Shown: positions 52,179-61,078, numbered from the stretch's first letter. The stretch is DNA of 64,000 bases from Microbacterium sp. zg-B96 (GCF_030246865.1 NZ_CP126738.1:1-64000); one strand, 5' to 3'. Numbers and translations are program-made. Notes: generated from the letters alone by a model not told the origin.

Positions 52179-53465
52179 ATGCCAGGCATCGTGATCGTCG
52201 GAGTCCAATGGGGAGACGAGGGCAAGGGCAAAGCCACCGATCTTCTCGGAGAGCGCACCGACTGGGTCGTCAAGTTCAACGGCGGTAACAACGCCGGCCA
52301 CACCGTCGTCATCGGTGACGAGAAGTACGCCCTGCATCTGCTGCCGTCGGGCATCCTGTCGCCTGGTGTCAACGCCGTCATCGGCAACGGCGTCGTGGTC
52401 GACCTCGAGGTGCTGTTCGACGAGCTCGAGGCGCTGCATGCCCGGGGCCTGGACACGTCGCGGCTGCGGGTGAGCGCCAACGCGCACATCATCACGCAGT
52501 ACCACCGCACGCTGGACAAGGTGACCGAGCGCTTCCTCGGCAAGCGCATGATCGGCACGACGGGGCGAGGCATCGGCCCCGCCTACGCCGACAAGATCAA
52601 TCGTGTCGGCATCCGCATGCAGGACCTGTTCGACGAGAACATCCTGCGGCAGAAGGTCGAGGGCGCCCTCGACCAGAAGAACCACCTGCTGGTGAAGGTC
52701 TTCAACCGCCGCGCCATCACCGTGGACGAGGTCCTCGAGGACCTGCTGTCGTATGCCGAGCGGCTGCGGCCCATGGTCTGCGACACCGGCCTGCTGCTGA
52801 ACAACGCGCTGGATGCCGGTGACGTCGTCGTCTTCGAGGGTGGCCAGGCCACCATGCTCGACGTCGATCACGGCACGTACCCGTTCGTCACGTCGTCCTC
52901 GGCCACGGCCGGGGGCGCGTCGACCGGCTCCGGCGTCGGCCCCAATCGTCTTGACCGCATCGTCGGCATCGTGAAGGCCTACACGACACGCGTCGGGTCC
53001 GGACCGTTCCCCACCGAGCTGCACGACGAGCAGGGCGAGTGGCTGCGATCGCGCGGCTTCGAGTTCGGCACCACTACCGGCCGGCCCCGCCGCGTCGGCT
53101 GGTACGACGCCCCCGTCACCCGGTACGCCACCCGCATCAACGGCATCACCGACTTGGTGCTCACCAAGCTCGACATCCTCACCGGCCTGGAGCGCATCCC
53201 GGTCTGCGTCGCGTACGACGTGGACGGAGAGCGCTTCGAAGAGGTGCCGGTGAACCAGTCGGACTTCCACCACGCCACGCCGATCTATGAGTACCTCCCC
53301 GGCTGGAGCGAGGACATCTCCACGGCGCGCACGTTCGACGAGCTGCCCACGGCGGCGCAGGAGTACGTGCTGGCGCTGGAAGCGATGAGCGGCACGCGCA
53401 TCTCGGTCATCGGCGTGGGTGCATCCCGCGACGCGGTGATCGTGCGCCACGACCTCGTGGACTGA
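52179..53465 (+). CDS. purA: adenylosuccinate synthetase
   Basis: PurA makes adenylosuccinate from IMP, aspartate and GTP, the first committed step to AMP. The 428 residues are the family length, with the GTP-binding loop QWGDEGKGK (about 9-17), NNAGHT, the IMP-site [13 protein letters not shown], and the substrate loop GTTTGRPRR. The start is ATG 52179. The stop overlaps the next gene (TGATG), so the beta-propeller protein is probably cotranscribed. Confidence 0.97.
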   Translation: MPGIVIVGVQWGDEGKGKATDLLGERTDWVVKFNGGNNAGHTVVIGDEKYALHLLPSGILSPGVNAVIGNGVVVDLEVLFDELEALHARGLDTSRLRVSANAHIITQYHRTLDKVTERFLGKRMIGTTGRGIGPAYADKINRVGIRMQDLFDENILRQKVEGALDQKNHLLVKVFNRRAITVDEVLEDLLSYAERLRPMVCDTGLLLNNALDAGDVVVFEGGQATMLDVDHGTYPFVTSSSATAGGASTGSGVGPNRLDRIVGIVKAYTTRVGSGPFPTELHDEQGEWLRSRGFEFGTTTGRPRRVGWYDAPVTRYATRINGITDLVLTKLDILTGLERIPVCVAYDVDGERFEEVPVNQSDFHHATPIYEYLPGWSEDISTARTFDELPTAAQEYVLALEAMSGTRISVIGVGASRDAVIVRHDLVD

Positions 53466-54733
53466 TGCGCTTCCTGCTCGGCGGGTACACCGCCGACATG
53501 GGCGGCACCGCCGAGGGTATCGGGGTGTTGCGCGCCGGAGAGGCGGATGCCGCATCCGCCGGCGGTCCGCTGGCGTACGAGGGCGACGCCGCCACGGCCG
53601 GCGGGTCGCCGTCGTGGCTCACCTGGCATCCGTCGCGCGACGTCGTCTACGCCGCGCTCGAGGGTGACGGTACGGTGCAGGCGTTCCGCCGCACCGGCAC
53701 GATGTCGCTCGCGCGCCTCGGCGGCCCCGTGGCGGTTGGCGAGGCGCCGTGCCACATCGCCGTCGCACCCGACGGCGGGTCGCTCATCGCGAGCTGCTGG
53801 GGCGACGGCCGGGTGGTGCGCGTGCGCCTGGATGCCGAAGGGCGCCCCGGACCCACGGCCGCTGCCGCGGGGGCGCGCGATCCGCACGCCGAGGAGGGTC
53901 CCGACGCGTGGGGCCCCGCCGCGATCGGCTCGACCGGTGCGGTGGATCTCGGCGCGCGCGGCGAGGAATCGGATGGGCGGCTGCTGGATCTGGCCGCTGC
54001 GGCGCGTGCGCTGCGCGAGGCCGCCGGCGACGAGTTCGCTCACCTGGTGCCGGAGTACGACTCCCCGCCCGCGCCGGCCGAGCCCACCCCGGTGGCGGCA
54101 CCCGACGAAGAGGCATCCGTTGCTCGCGCTTCGCACGCGCACCAGACGGTGTACCTGCCCGGCGGTGTCGTCGCCGCCACCGACATGGGCTTCGACCTGG
54201 TGCGGTTCTGGCGCGCCGGTGACGGTGGCATGCGGTCGCTTCCCGCCGTCGTGCTGCCGCGCGGCAGTGGACCGCGCCACATGGTGTGGCATCCGAGTGG
54301 TCATCTGTACGTCGTCACCGAGGCATCCCGCGAACTGTTCGTGCTGGCACCGGATGCCACCGGACTCTGGCGCATCGTCGCGGGCACGCCGCTGGGAGCA
54401 GGCACCCTCGCGGGCGACACCGCTGCGGAGATCTGCCTCTCGCGGGACGCCGAGTTCGTGTACGCCGGGGTGCGCGGCAGCAACACCCTCGCCGTGCTGC
54501 GCGTGCGCGGCGACGGGTCCGAGGTGGCACCGGTCGCGCTCGCCGAGGCCGGAGTCGACGGTCCGCGGCATCACCTGGTCGTCCGCGACACCCTCCTGGT
54601 GGCAGGCCAGCACTCGGGAGAGGTCGCCGCGCTCACGCTCGACATCCGTACCGGTGTCCCCGGTGGCGTCCGCGCCCGCACCGCCGCGCCGTCGCCCACC
54701 TGCATCCTGCCGCTGCGCTCGTCACGAGCGTAG
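53465..54733 (+). CDS. lactonase-family beta-propeller protein (6-phosphogluconolactonase-like)
   Basis: The 422-residue protein resembles the seven-bladed lactonase family (PF10282), with blade-like segments LTWHPSRDVVYAALEGDG, CHIAVAPDGGSLIASCW, RHMVWHPSGHLYVVTE and RHHLVVRDTLLVAGQ. Residues 135-222 or so form an acidic Ala/Glu/Asp-rich insertion unlike the propeller blades. The true substrate is uncertain. The stop TAG (54731-54733) is supplied by the left arm of palindromic element copy A. Confidence 0.8.
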   Translation: MRFLLGGYTADMGGTAEGIGVLRAGEADAASAGGPLAYEGDAATAGGSPSWLTWHPSRDVVYAALEGDGTVQAFRRTGTMSLARLGGPVAVGEAPCHIAVAPDGGSLIASCWGDGRVVRVRLDAEGRPGPTAAAAGARDPHAEEGPDAWGPAAIGSTGAVDLGARGEESDGRLLDLAAAARALREAAGDEFAHLVPEYDSPPAPAEPTPVAAPDEEASVARASHAHQTVYLPGGVVAATDMGFDLVRFWRAGDGGMRSLPAVVLPRGSGPRHMVWHPSGHLYVVTEASRELFVLAPDATGLWRIVAGTPLGAGTLAGDTAAEICLSRDAEFVYAGVRGSNTLAVLRVRGDGSEVAPVALAEAGVDGPRHHLVVRDTLLVAGQHSGEVAALTLDIRTGVPGGVRARTAAPSPTCILPLRSSRA

Positions 54734-54800
54734 GAGATGGTGCGAGCGTAGGACGAACCCGCCGGCATCCGTCCTACCGTCGTCACATCTCCTACGCTCG
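54725..54800. repeat. palindromic element, copy A
   Basis: Two 30-nt arms (54725-54754 and 54771-54800) flank a 16-nt spacer. CGAGCGTAGGAGATG and GTAGGAC pair perfectly, separated by about 8 unpaired bases. The 66-bp core 54730-54795 matches 55753-55818 at all but two positions that I can see. It sits between the lactonase-like and cyclase genes. Confidence 0.88.
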
Positions 54801-54843
54801 GCACGCGGTGGGGTGGTGCTGGTGTCGCTGATAGGTTCGGCCC

Positions 54844-55890
54844 GTGAGTGACTACCGCGCTGTGTTCGACGCGCAGATCACGTTCATCAACGGCGGCAGC
54901 CTGAGCGCCGAGGGGTTTCGTCTCGACCTCCCGAGCAAGGACACCGACGAGGCGGAGATCGCGCGCCTGCTGGTGCAGCACCTCGGTCTTGCTCTCGTCG
55001 GTGAGGTGCGGCTGCAGGGGCTCCGGGTCGTTGCGGAGCAGCATCGGGGGAGCAGGGGCATTGCGAACGCGAGTGCGGTCACGCCGGGCGGGATCCACCG
55101 GCTGGTGGATCTGAGCCACACCATCCGAGCGGGGCTCGTCACGCTGCCCGGGGTGCCGGCGCCGGTCATCACGCCGCACTTGACGCGCGCAGACGCCGAA
55201 AGCCGGTACGCACGCGGAACGACGTTCGTGATGGACATCGTCACTCTCCCCGGTAACACCGGCACCTACATCGACTCCCCGTTTCACCGTTTCGAGGGCG
55301 GTGCCGACCTGGCGAGCCTCTCGCTGGAGACGCTGGTCGACCTCCCCACCGAGGTGTTCCACGTCACCGACGCCGGGCAGCGGGGCATCCCGGCATCCGT
55401 CTTCTACGACCGCGACGTGCGGGGCAAGGCAGTCCTCCTGCACACCGGGTGGGATCGCCACTTCGGGACACCTCAGTACGGCGTGGACGCACCGTTCCTC
55501 ACCGAGGATGGGGTGCGTTACCTCGCCGATCAGGGCGTGACGCTGGTCGGCATCGACTCGGTCAACATCGACGACATGTCCAGCGACGCGCGCGGTGAGC
55601 GACCCGCACACACGGTGTTCCTGGGATCGGGGATCCACGTCGTCGAGCACCTGACGCATCTGGAGGCACTGGCGCCCAGTGGCGCACTGTTCACCGTCGT
55701 GCCGCCGAAGGTCGAGGGCTTCGGGACCTTTCCGGTCCGGGCCTTCGCGAAGGTAGGAGATGGTGCGAGCGTAGGACGGACCCGCCGGCATCCGTCCTAC
55801 CCTCGTCACATCTCCTACGCCCGTGACGGGCCGGAAGGGTCCCGGCTCGCTACAATTTCGCGTCCTGACGCGGGATCAGCACCTGCTTGA
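54844..55890 (+). CDS. cyclase-family (kynurenine-formamidase-like) metal-dependent hydrolase
   Basis: The 348-residue frame has an N-terminal extra region of about 80 residues, then a PF04199 domain (about 85-303). The usual metal motif HxGTHxDxPxH reads NTGTYIDSPFH, with Asn/Thr and Tyr where histidines are expected; His148 and Asp144 are kept. Residues 304-325 are encoded by palindromic element copy B. The final 23 residues are downstream sequence, and the 3' end overlaps the convergent permease gene by 41 bp. GTG 54844 follows TAGGTT by 6 nt, a leaderless layout. Confidence 0.75.
   Translation: MSDYRAVFDAQITFINGGSLSAEGFRLDLPSKDTDEAEIARLLVQHLGLALVGEVRLQGLRVVAEQHRGSRGIANASAVTPGGIHRLVDLSHTIRAGLVTLPGVPAPVITPHLTRADAESRYARGTTFVMDIVTLPGNTGTYIDSPFHRFEGGADLASLSLETLVDLPTEVFHVTDAGQRGIPASVFYDRDVRGKAVLLHTGWDRHFGTPQYGVDAPFLTEDGVRYLADQGVTLVGIDSVNIDDMSSDARGERPAHTVFLGSGIHVVEHLTHLEALAPSGALFTVVPPKVEGFGTFPVRAFAKVGDGASVGRTRRHPSYPRHISYARDGPEGSRLATISRPDAGSAPA
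55753..55818. repeat. palindromic element, copy B, inside the 3' end of the cyclase frame
   Basis: GTAGGAGATG (55753-55762) pairs with CATCTCCTAC (55809-55818), and GTAGGAC (55771-55777) with GTCCTAC (55794-55800), around the spacer 55778-55793. It is in direct orientation to copy A, 1.0 kb away, so the pair brackets the cyclase gene. It is read through in frame. Confidence 0.88.
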
Positions 55891-56962
55891 TGATCAGCAG
55901 GATCGACGCGGTGACCGGGATCGCGATGAGTGCGCCGAGCAGGCCCAGCAGGGTGCCGCCGACCAGAGCGCCGATGACCACAAGAGCCCCGGGTACCGAG
56001 ATCGCCTTGTTCATGACGCGCGGCGTGAGTATGTATGCCTCGATCTGCATGTAGATCAGATAACCGATGCCGAAGATCAGTGCCGCCAGCGGACTGCTGA
56101 ACAGGGCGAGGGTCGTGGCGAGCACCCAGAACATCACCGTGCCCACGAGCGGGATGATCGTGATGCAGAACGCGACCACGGCCAGCAGTGCCGGGAACGG
56201 CAGTCCCAGCACGACGTGCAGGATGAATGCGAACACCGAATTGAAGAACGCGAGGATCACCATTCCCATGAGGTAGCTGCCGATCGAGTCGGTGATCTGG
56301 TTGGTGAGGGAGGCGACCTTCGGGCGGCTGTGCGCGGGGGTCAGGCGCACGAACGATGCCTTGATCGTGGACAGCGACGCCAGGAAGTACAGGGTCAGCA
56401 CGAGCACGATGATGAGGCCCGAGATGGTCGTCGCGATGGAGAGACCGACCTTCAGCAGCCCGCCGCCGATCGAGGCGAGGTTGCTCGGGTTCGTGATGAA
56501 GTTCTGCGCGTCGGTGAGAAGCGTGCCGATCTGATCGCTGAAGGTGGTCGAGAGCCAGGAGTAGAAATCGGTCTTCTGGAAGTCGGATACCAGTGATGGC
56601 ACGTCATCGATGAACTGCTTGACCTGGTTCACCACCGCCGGGATGACCAGCCACAGCATGCCGACGACCACGAGCGCGAACCCGAGGAAGACGATCACCA
56701 TCCCCCAGGCGCGAGGAACGTTGTGGTTCTCGAGCCAGCGGACGACGGGGTCTAGGCCCAGCGCGGCGAACAGGGCGAATGCGATGTAGATGAGGATGGT
56801 CGACAGGCTCGAGATCGCCAGCCCCAGCACGAAGGCGGCGAGGCCACCGAGGGTGAGCATGAACCCGAGGGTGAACGGGCTGGACAGGCTCGTCGCGCGA
56901 CGCGGAATCGGCGCACCCGAAGGCGCGGTATCGGCGAGCGGGCGGTCGGAGGTGTCGCTCAT
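55850..56962 (-). CDS. AI-2E family transporter (UPF0118)
   Basis: This 370-residue membrane protein of the TqsA/YdiK family has about eight helices: an N-terminal pair, the hallmark helices after GLDPVVRWLENHNVP, and a C-terminal bundle with GPGAL-like VPGALVVIGALVGGTLLG. Family members have been linked to autoinducer-2 export or Na+/H+ exchange; the cargo here is unknown. ATG 56962. It overlaps the cyclase 3' end by 41 bp. Confidence 0.88.
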   Translation of the reverse strand: MSDTSDRPLADTAPSGAPIPRRATSLSSPFTLGFMLTLGGLAAFVLGLAISSLSTILIYIAFALFAALGLDPVVRWLENHNVPRAWGMVIVFLGFALVVVGMLWLVIPAVVNQVKQFIDDVPSLVSDFQKTDFYSWLSTTFSDQIGTLLTDAQNFITNPSNLASIGGGLLKVGLSIATTISGLIIVLVLTLYFLASLSTIKASFVRLTPAHSRPKVASLTNQITDSIGSYLMGMVILAFFNSVFAFILHVVLGLPFPALLAVVAFCITIIPLVGTVMFWVLATTLALFSSPLAALIFGIGYLIYMQIEAYILTPRVMNKAISVPGALVVIGALVGGTLLGLLGALIAIPVTASILLIIKQVLIPRQDAKL

Positions 56963-57070
56963 GGGGACACTCTAGGGGCGGGCATCCGCCGACGGCAGGG
57001 TGGTGCGTGCCCGCCCGCTACGGCCCACCCGCCGCACTCGCCGGTAGGGTCGAGTGACGAGGAGGATGCC

Positions 57071-57361
57071 ATGACCGACCCCGCCGTGACGCTGCGGAAT
57101 CTGCGCACCAGCATCGACAACATCGATGCCGCGCTCATCTTCATGCTCGCCGAACGCTTCCGATGCACCAAGCAGGTCGGCATCCTCAAGGCCGAGCACG
57201 GCATGCCGGCATCGGACCCTTCGCGCGAAGAGCAGCAGATCGCGCGCCTGCGCGGGCTGTCTGAAGAGGCCGATCTCGATCCCGAGTTCGCCGAGAAGTG
57301 GTTCAACTTCGTCGTCGCCGAGGTCATCCGCCACCACACCGCCGCGGCCGACGGGCGCTGA
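57071..57361 (+). CDS. chorismate mutase, AroQ class
   Basis: This 96-residue all-helical enzyme converts chorismate to prephenate for Phe/Tyr synthesis. The family residues are Arg in NLRTSIDNIDAALIFMLAERF, Lys in CTKQVGILKA, and the C-terminal Glu/Gln region of FNFVVAEVIRHH. The start at ATG 57071 has an AGGAGG-like SD (GAGGAGG). It is monofunctional: no prephenate dehydratase or dehydrogenase domain is attached. Confidence 0.92.
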   Translation: MTDPAVTLRNLRTSIDNIDAALIFMLAERFRCTKQVGILKAEHGMPASDPSREEQQIARLRGLSEEADLDPEFAEKWFNFVVAEVIRHHTAAADGR

Positions 57362-57369
57362 CACGGCAA

Positions 57370-57394
57370 ACGCCCCGAGCCGAAGCCCGGGGCG
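57370..57394. terminator. hairpin between convergent chorismate mutase and ABC permease genes
   Basis: ACGCCCCG and CGGGGCGT form an 8-bp stem around a short loop in the 54-bp gap between the two converging 3' ends. No long T-run follows, but it could work in both directions. Confidence 0.65.
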
Positions 57395-57415
57395 TCCGCG
57401 TCGATGAAGGAGCGG

Positions 57416-58111
57416 TCAGGGGATGGCGCGGCGCAGCGTCGCCCACGAGCTGACCGCGAGCACGGTGATGAGCAGCACTCCCCAGGCAGCCAGGCCCAGC
57501 GCGCCCTGCGTCAGGATCCACTCCATGACCGGGCCCCATGCGCCGCGGAGCGTGATCAGCCACGTGATTCCGGCCAGGGCCAGGCCTACTGCGGACAGGA
57601 TGATCGCCACCCACGTGCTGCCGAACCGCTTGTAGATCGTGGCGGCCCAGAACCCGATGACGAAGAACAGCATGGCGATGACGAAGAACACGAAGCCCGC
57701 CGCCAGCGGCCCTGCCTCCCAGATCCAGTTCAGGTGGAAGAAGTAGCCGTTCAGGCCCCAGCCGTTCGTGGCCAGTTCGACCAGCCCGCCGAGCACGAAC
57801 ACCACTGCCAGGATCGCGGAGGTCATCGCGGCGGTGAGCACCGTGCCGAGGTAGAACTCCCGGCGGGTCACGCTCATGGCCTGCGAGAAGGGGAAGCTCA
57901 GCGTCAGAGCCTGGACGCCGACGAAGAGGAAGGTCCACAGTGGCGCCTGTGCACCGCCGCCGAACTTCGGTTCATCGATCCCCGCGCTGGCGAGCATCCC
58001 GTAGATCACCAAGGTGACCGCCAAAGCACCCGCCAGCACGATGAGGGGCACCCAGATGTAGGTCTGCTTGTTCACCAACTGCATGCGGACGACGTTCAGT
58101 GTGCGGCTCAT
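57416..58111 (-). CDS. ABC transporter permease
   Basis: This 231-residue protein has six predicted membrane helices and no recognisable substrate-binding partner, typical of ABC-2-like exporters of the YtrB group. It is the last gene of the GntR-ATPase-permease operon; its ATG 58111 overlaps the ATPase stop. The substrate is unknown. Confidence 0.85.
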   Translation of the reverse strand: MSRTLNVVRMQLVNKQTYIWVPLIVLAGALAVTLVIYGMLASAGIDEPKFGGGAQAPLWTFLFVGVQALTLSFPFSQAMSVTRREFYLGTVLTAAMTSAILAVVFVLGGLVELATNGWGLNGYFFHLNWIWEAGPLAAGFVFFVIAMLFFVIGFWAATIYKRFGSTWVAIILSAVGLALAGITWLITLRGAWGPVMEWILTQGALGLAAWGVLLITVLAVSSWATLRRAIP

Positions 58112-59034
58112 CGGAGCGCTCCTTCCTCGGCGGATGCCGCGGAGTGGGTGGATGCCGCGTTCTCGGCGGCGTGCTGGGTGGTGCGCACGATCAACTGCTG
58201 GAGTGAGACCGGGGTCACGTCCAGGCCGCTGCGGGCCAGCTTTTCGCGGTCGGCGGCGGTCAGTGCCCCGAGCACGGTGACGCTGGAGACGTGGCCGAGG
58301 GTCTCTCGGTGGGTCACCTCGCGTCCGGCGACGAAGGCGTTCACCGCGGCGGTGTCGCCGACGATGTTCGCGGCGCGGTCGCGCACGGCATCCGTCGACT
58401 CGTCCATGATGATGCGGCCCCGATCGATGACCAGCACCCGCTCGATGAGGTTGGCCACCTCGTCGATCAGGTGGCTGGAGAGGATGACCGTGCGCGGGTT
58501 CTCGCTGTAGTCGGCCAGCAGCCGGTCGTAGAAGATCTGCCGAGCGACGGCATCCAGCCCCAGATACGGCTCGTCGAAGAACGTGATCTCCGCCCGTGCG
58601 GCGAGACCGATGATGACGCCGACAGCCGACAGTTGCCCGCGCGAGAGCTTCTTGATGCGCGTCTTCAGCGGCAGCTGGAAGTCATCGATCAGCTGTTCGG
58701 CGAACTCCTGGTTCCAGTTGGGGAAGAACAGCCCAGCCGTGCGGAACGCGTGGATGGGTGTGGCGTCGTCGGGGTACTTCTGGCTCTCGCGCACGAAGCA
58801 CATCCGCTGCAGGATGCGGGCGTTCTCGTACGGGTGCTCCCCGAAGACGCGCACGTCGCCGCTGGTGGCGAAGTTCTGCGCCGTGAGGATCGACATGACC
58901 GTCGTCTTGCCGGCGCCGTTGCGGCCGAGGAGGCCGTAGATGGTGTCTTTTTCGATCGCGAAGCTCACGTCGTCTACGGCGACCGTCTCGCGATAGCGCT
59001 TGGTGAGTCCTGTGACCTCGATGACGGGAGTCAT
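58108..59034 (-). CDS. ABC transporter ATP-binding protein
   Basis: This 308-residue ATPase has Walker A GRNGAGKTT, a signature LSRGQLSAVG that deviates from LSGGQ, and Walker B ITFFDEPYLGLD. The C-terminal extension of about 90 residues is common in exporters of antimicrobial peptides or drugs. ATG 59034 overlaps the GntR stop (ATGA). Cargo unknown. Confidence 0.9.
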   Translation of the reverse strand: MTPVIEVTGLTKRYRETVAVDDVSFAIEKDTIYGLLGRNGAGKTTVMSILTAQNFATSGDVRVFGEHPYENARILQRMCFVRESQKYPDDATPIHAFRTAGLFFPNWNQEFAEQLIDDFQLPLKTRIKKLSRGQLSAVGVIIGLAARAEITFFDEPYLGLDAVARQIFYDRLLADYSENPRTVILSSHLIDEVANLIERVLVIDRGRIIMDESTDAVRDRAANIVGDTAAVNAFVAGREVTHRETLGHVSSVTVLGALTAADREKLARSGLDVTPVSLQQLIVRTTQHAAENAASTHSAASAEEGALR

Positions 59035-59408
59035 CGTGCCGTCCCTTCTGCGGTGGTGTAGCGCTGTTGGATGAGTGCCCCGAGCTCATCGGGGCCGAGC
59101 CCGAGGGCGCGTGCTTCGGCGAGCAGCGGCTCGACGTAGCGGTCGGCGAACGCTGCCCGGCGCTCGCCGCGCAACTGCTCGCGGGCGCCGGGGGCGACGA
59201 ACATGCCGATACCGCGCCGCTTGTACAGCACGCCCTTGTCGACGAGCATGTTCACTCCTTTCGCCGCCGTGGCGGGGTTGATCCGGTGGAAGGCGGCGAG
59301 GTCGTTGGTCGAGGGTACCTGTGCCTCTTCGGCTAGAGACCCGTCGACGATGGCGTCCTCGATGCCCTCGGCGATCTGCAGGAAAAGAGCCCGGCCCTCT
59401 TCGATCAC
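59031..59408 (-). CDS. GntR-family (YtrA-type) transcriptional regulator
   Basis: This 125-residue regulator has an N-terminal winged helix-turn-helix (QVPSTNDLAAFHRINPATAAKGV, in part) and a short YtrA-type C-terminal dimer helix. YtrA regulators repress the ABC exporter encoded with them and respond to cell-envelope stress or antibiotics. GTG 59408 begins it, and the upstream interrupted palindrome is a candidate operator. Confidence 0.9.
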   Translation of the reverse strand: MIEEGRALFLQIAEGIEDAIVDGSLAEEAQVPSTNDLAAFHRINPATAAKGVNMLVDKGVLYKRRGIGMFVAPGAREQLRGERRAAFADRYVEPLLAEARALGLGPDELGALIQQRYTTAEGTAR

Positions 59409-59423
59409 GTCGCTCCGTTCACT

Positions 59424-59447
59424 GGTTCATTACTTGACTAACTAACC
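59424..59447. promoter_or_regulatory. candidate GntR operator
   Basis: The 24-bp interrupted palindrome has the form GGTT-N2-TTA-N-T-N2-A-N-TAA-N2-AACC and lies 16-39 bp upstream of the GntR start codon. It overlaps the expected promoter and is much richer in A and T than its surroundings. Confidence 0.6.
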
Positions 59448-59761
59448 GTGCAACGCCGCGCGGCGAATGTCAAGGGGTCGGGCCGTTCGAGGACTGCGGC
59501 GGTTTGCCACACTGGCCAGCGCTATATACCCTTGAAACGGGCCTTGAGCCCCGACGACCAGTCCGCGGTCGCTCGACGTGGCCGACCCGAGGGCCACCGA
59601 TCCGAGCAGCCGTATGGTCGACGGTCATGGCGGCGGACCCGATGTGCGTCGCTCGAGCGCTGAACCGCGTCGATTTCCGACGCGTGTGCGGCGGCGCCGA
59701 TGACCGTCCACCCGGGCGTTACCTATGTTGGCCTGAAGACGCGGCTGCCGAGGTGAAGCAC
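59448..59761. other. 314-nt gap upstream of proV
   Basis: I see no convincing gene here. TATGTT (about 59734-59739) may be the -10 of proV, and GAGGTG (about 59750-59755) its SD. The open frame running into proV from 59504 has low-quality, Arg/Pro-rich translation and looks non-coding. Confidence 0.5.
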
Positions 59762-61078
59762 GTGAATGACGTACCCGCTGTCCAAGCGAAGAATCTGTTC
59801 AAAGTTTTCGGACGCAACCCGAAGGATGCCGTCAAGCGGCTGCGCGCCGGTCAGAGCCGGGCGGACATCGCCGATGCCGGCACCGCGGCGGTGATCGACG
59901 CCAGTTTCACCGTGCAGCCAGGTGAGATCTTCGTCATCATGGGGTTGTCCGGCTCGGGCAAGTCGACGATCATCCGCATGCTCAACGGACTGCTGCAGCC
60001 CACCGCGGGCGAAGTGCTCGTGCAGGGCAAGAACGTCACGACTGCGTCGGCGACCGAACTGCGCGGCATCCGTCGTTCGTCTGTGTCGATGGTCTTCCAG
60101 CACTTCGCACTGCTGCCGCACCGCACCGTGCTGGACAACGCCGCGTATGCGCTGGAGATCCAAGGCGTCGGCAAGGAGGAGCGGCGCAAGCGCGCGCTGG
60201 AGATCCTCGACAAGGTCGGCCTCGCCGACCGGGCCGAGGCGATGCCGGACGAGCTGTCCGGAGGCATGCGCCAGCGTGTGGGTCTTGCCCGCGCGCTCAC
60301 CGCAGGCACCGACATCCTGCTGATGGACGAGGCATTCTCGGCGCTTGACCCGCTCATCCGCCGCGAGATGCAGGAGCAGCTGGTGGAGCTGCAGCGCGAG
60401 ATGGGGCGCACGATCGTCTTCATCACCCATGACCTCAACGAGGCGATGTTCCTCGGCGACCGCATCGCGGTCATGCGCGATGGGCGCATCGTGCAGAACG
60501 GCACGCCGGAGGAGATCCTCACCGATCCCGCCAACGACTACGTCGCCCAGTTCGTCCAAGACGTCGACCGGGCGCGGGTGCTCACCGCCGGCGCCGTCAT
60601 GGAACCAGCCCACGCCACCACGCCGGTAAGCGCCGGCCTGCGCGGAGCCCTGCGGTCGCTGCGCGAACTGCAGGCGGGGTCGGTGTTCGTCACCGAGAAC
60701 CGGCACCTGCTGGGTGTGGTCAGCGACCGCCAGGTGATCCGCGCGATCAAGGCGGGCCAGACCGATCTGCGTGCGATCGTGGACACCTCGGTGCCGACCG
60801 TGTCGCCCGAAGATTCCCTCACCGACGTCGTCGAGCGCGCGGTCGAGACCACCATGCCGGTGCCCGTCATCGACGCCAGTGGACGGCTGGTCGGTCTCAT
60901 CCCTCGGGTGACGCTGCTGGCGGCGCTGGGCAACGTCCCGCCCATGACGCAGTCGATGCCGATCATCGAGCCGGCCCCGGTGCCGCAATCCGACCTCACT
61001 GATTCGCTGGCACGGCTCGGTGCGGCGGAGGCCTCGGCTTCCGAACTCACCGCTTCGTCGAAGGGGGATGCCGCGTGA
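59762..61078 (+). CDS. proV: glycine betaine/L-proline-type ABC transporter ATP-binding protein
   Basis: This 438-residue ATPase powers compatible-solute uptake. Its N-terminal signature FKVFGRNPKDAV is typical of ProV/OpuAA. Walker A is GLSGSGKST, the signature LSGGMRQRVGLARAL and Walker B ILLMDEAFSALDP. Two C-terminal CBS domains (about 300-410) sense ionic strength in OpuA-type systems. GTG 59762 is chosen because GAGG lies 8 nt upstream; GTG 59753 is an alternative. The stop overlaps proW. Confidence 0.93.
   Translation: MNDVPAVQAKNLFKVFGRNPKDAVKRLRAGQSRADIADAGTAAVIDASFTVQPGEIFVIMGLSGSGKSTIIRMLNGLLQPTAGEVLVQGKNVTTASATELRGIRRSSVSMVFQHFALLPHRTVLDNAAYALEIQGVGKEERRKRALEILDKVGLADRAEAMPDELSGGMRQRVGLARALTAGTDILLMDEAFSALDPLIRREMQEQLVELQREMGRTIVFITHDLNEAMFLGDRIAVMRDGRIVQNGTPEEILTDPANDYVAQFVQDVDRARVLTAGAVMEPAHATTPVSAGLRGALRSLRELQAGSVFVTENRHLLGVVSDRQVIRAIKAGQTDLRAIVDTSVPTVSPEDSLTDVVERAVETTMPVPVIDASGRLVGLIPRVTLLAALGNVPPMTQSMPIIEPAPVPQSDLTDSLARLGAAEASASELTASSKGDAA

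Noticed and set aside
59504-59761. 86 extra N-terminal residues of the proV frame
   Set aside because: The translation is Arg/Pro-rich and unlike ProV, while GTG 59762 with GAGG begins at the family start.
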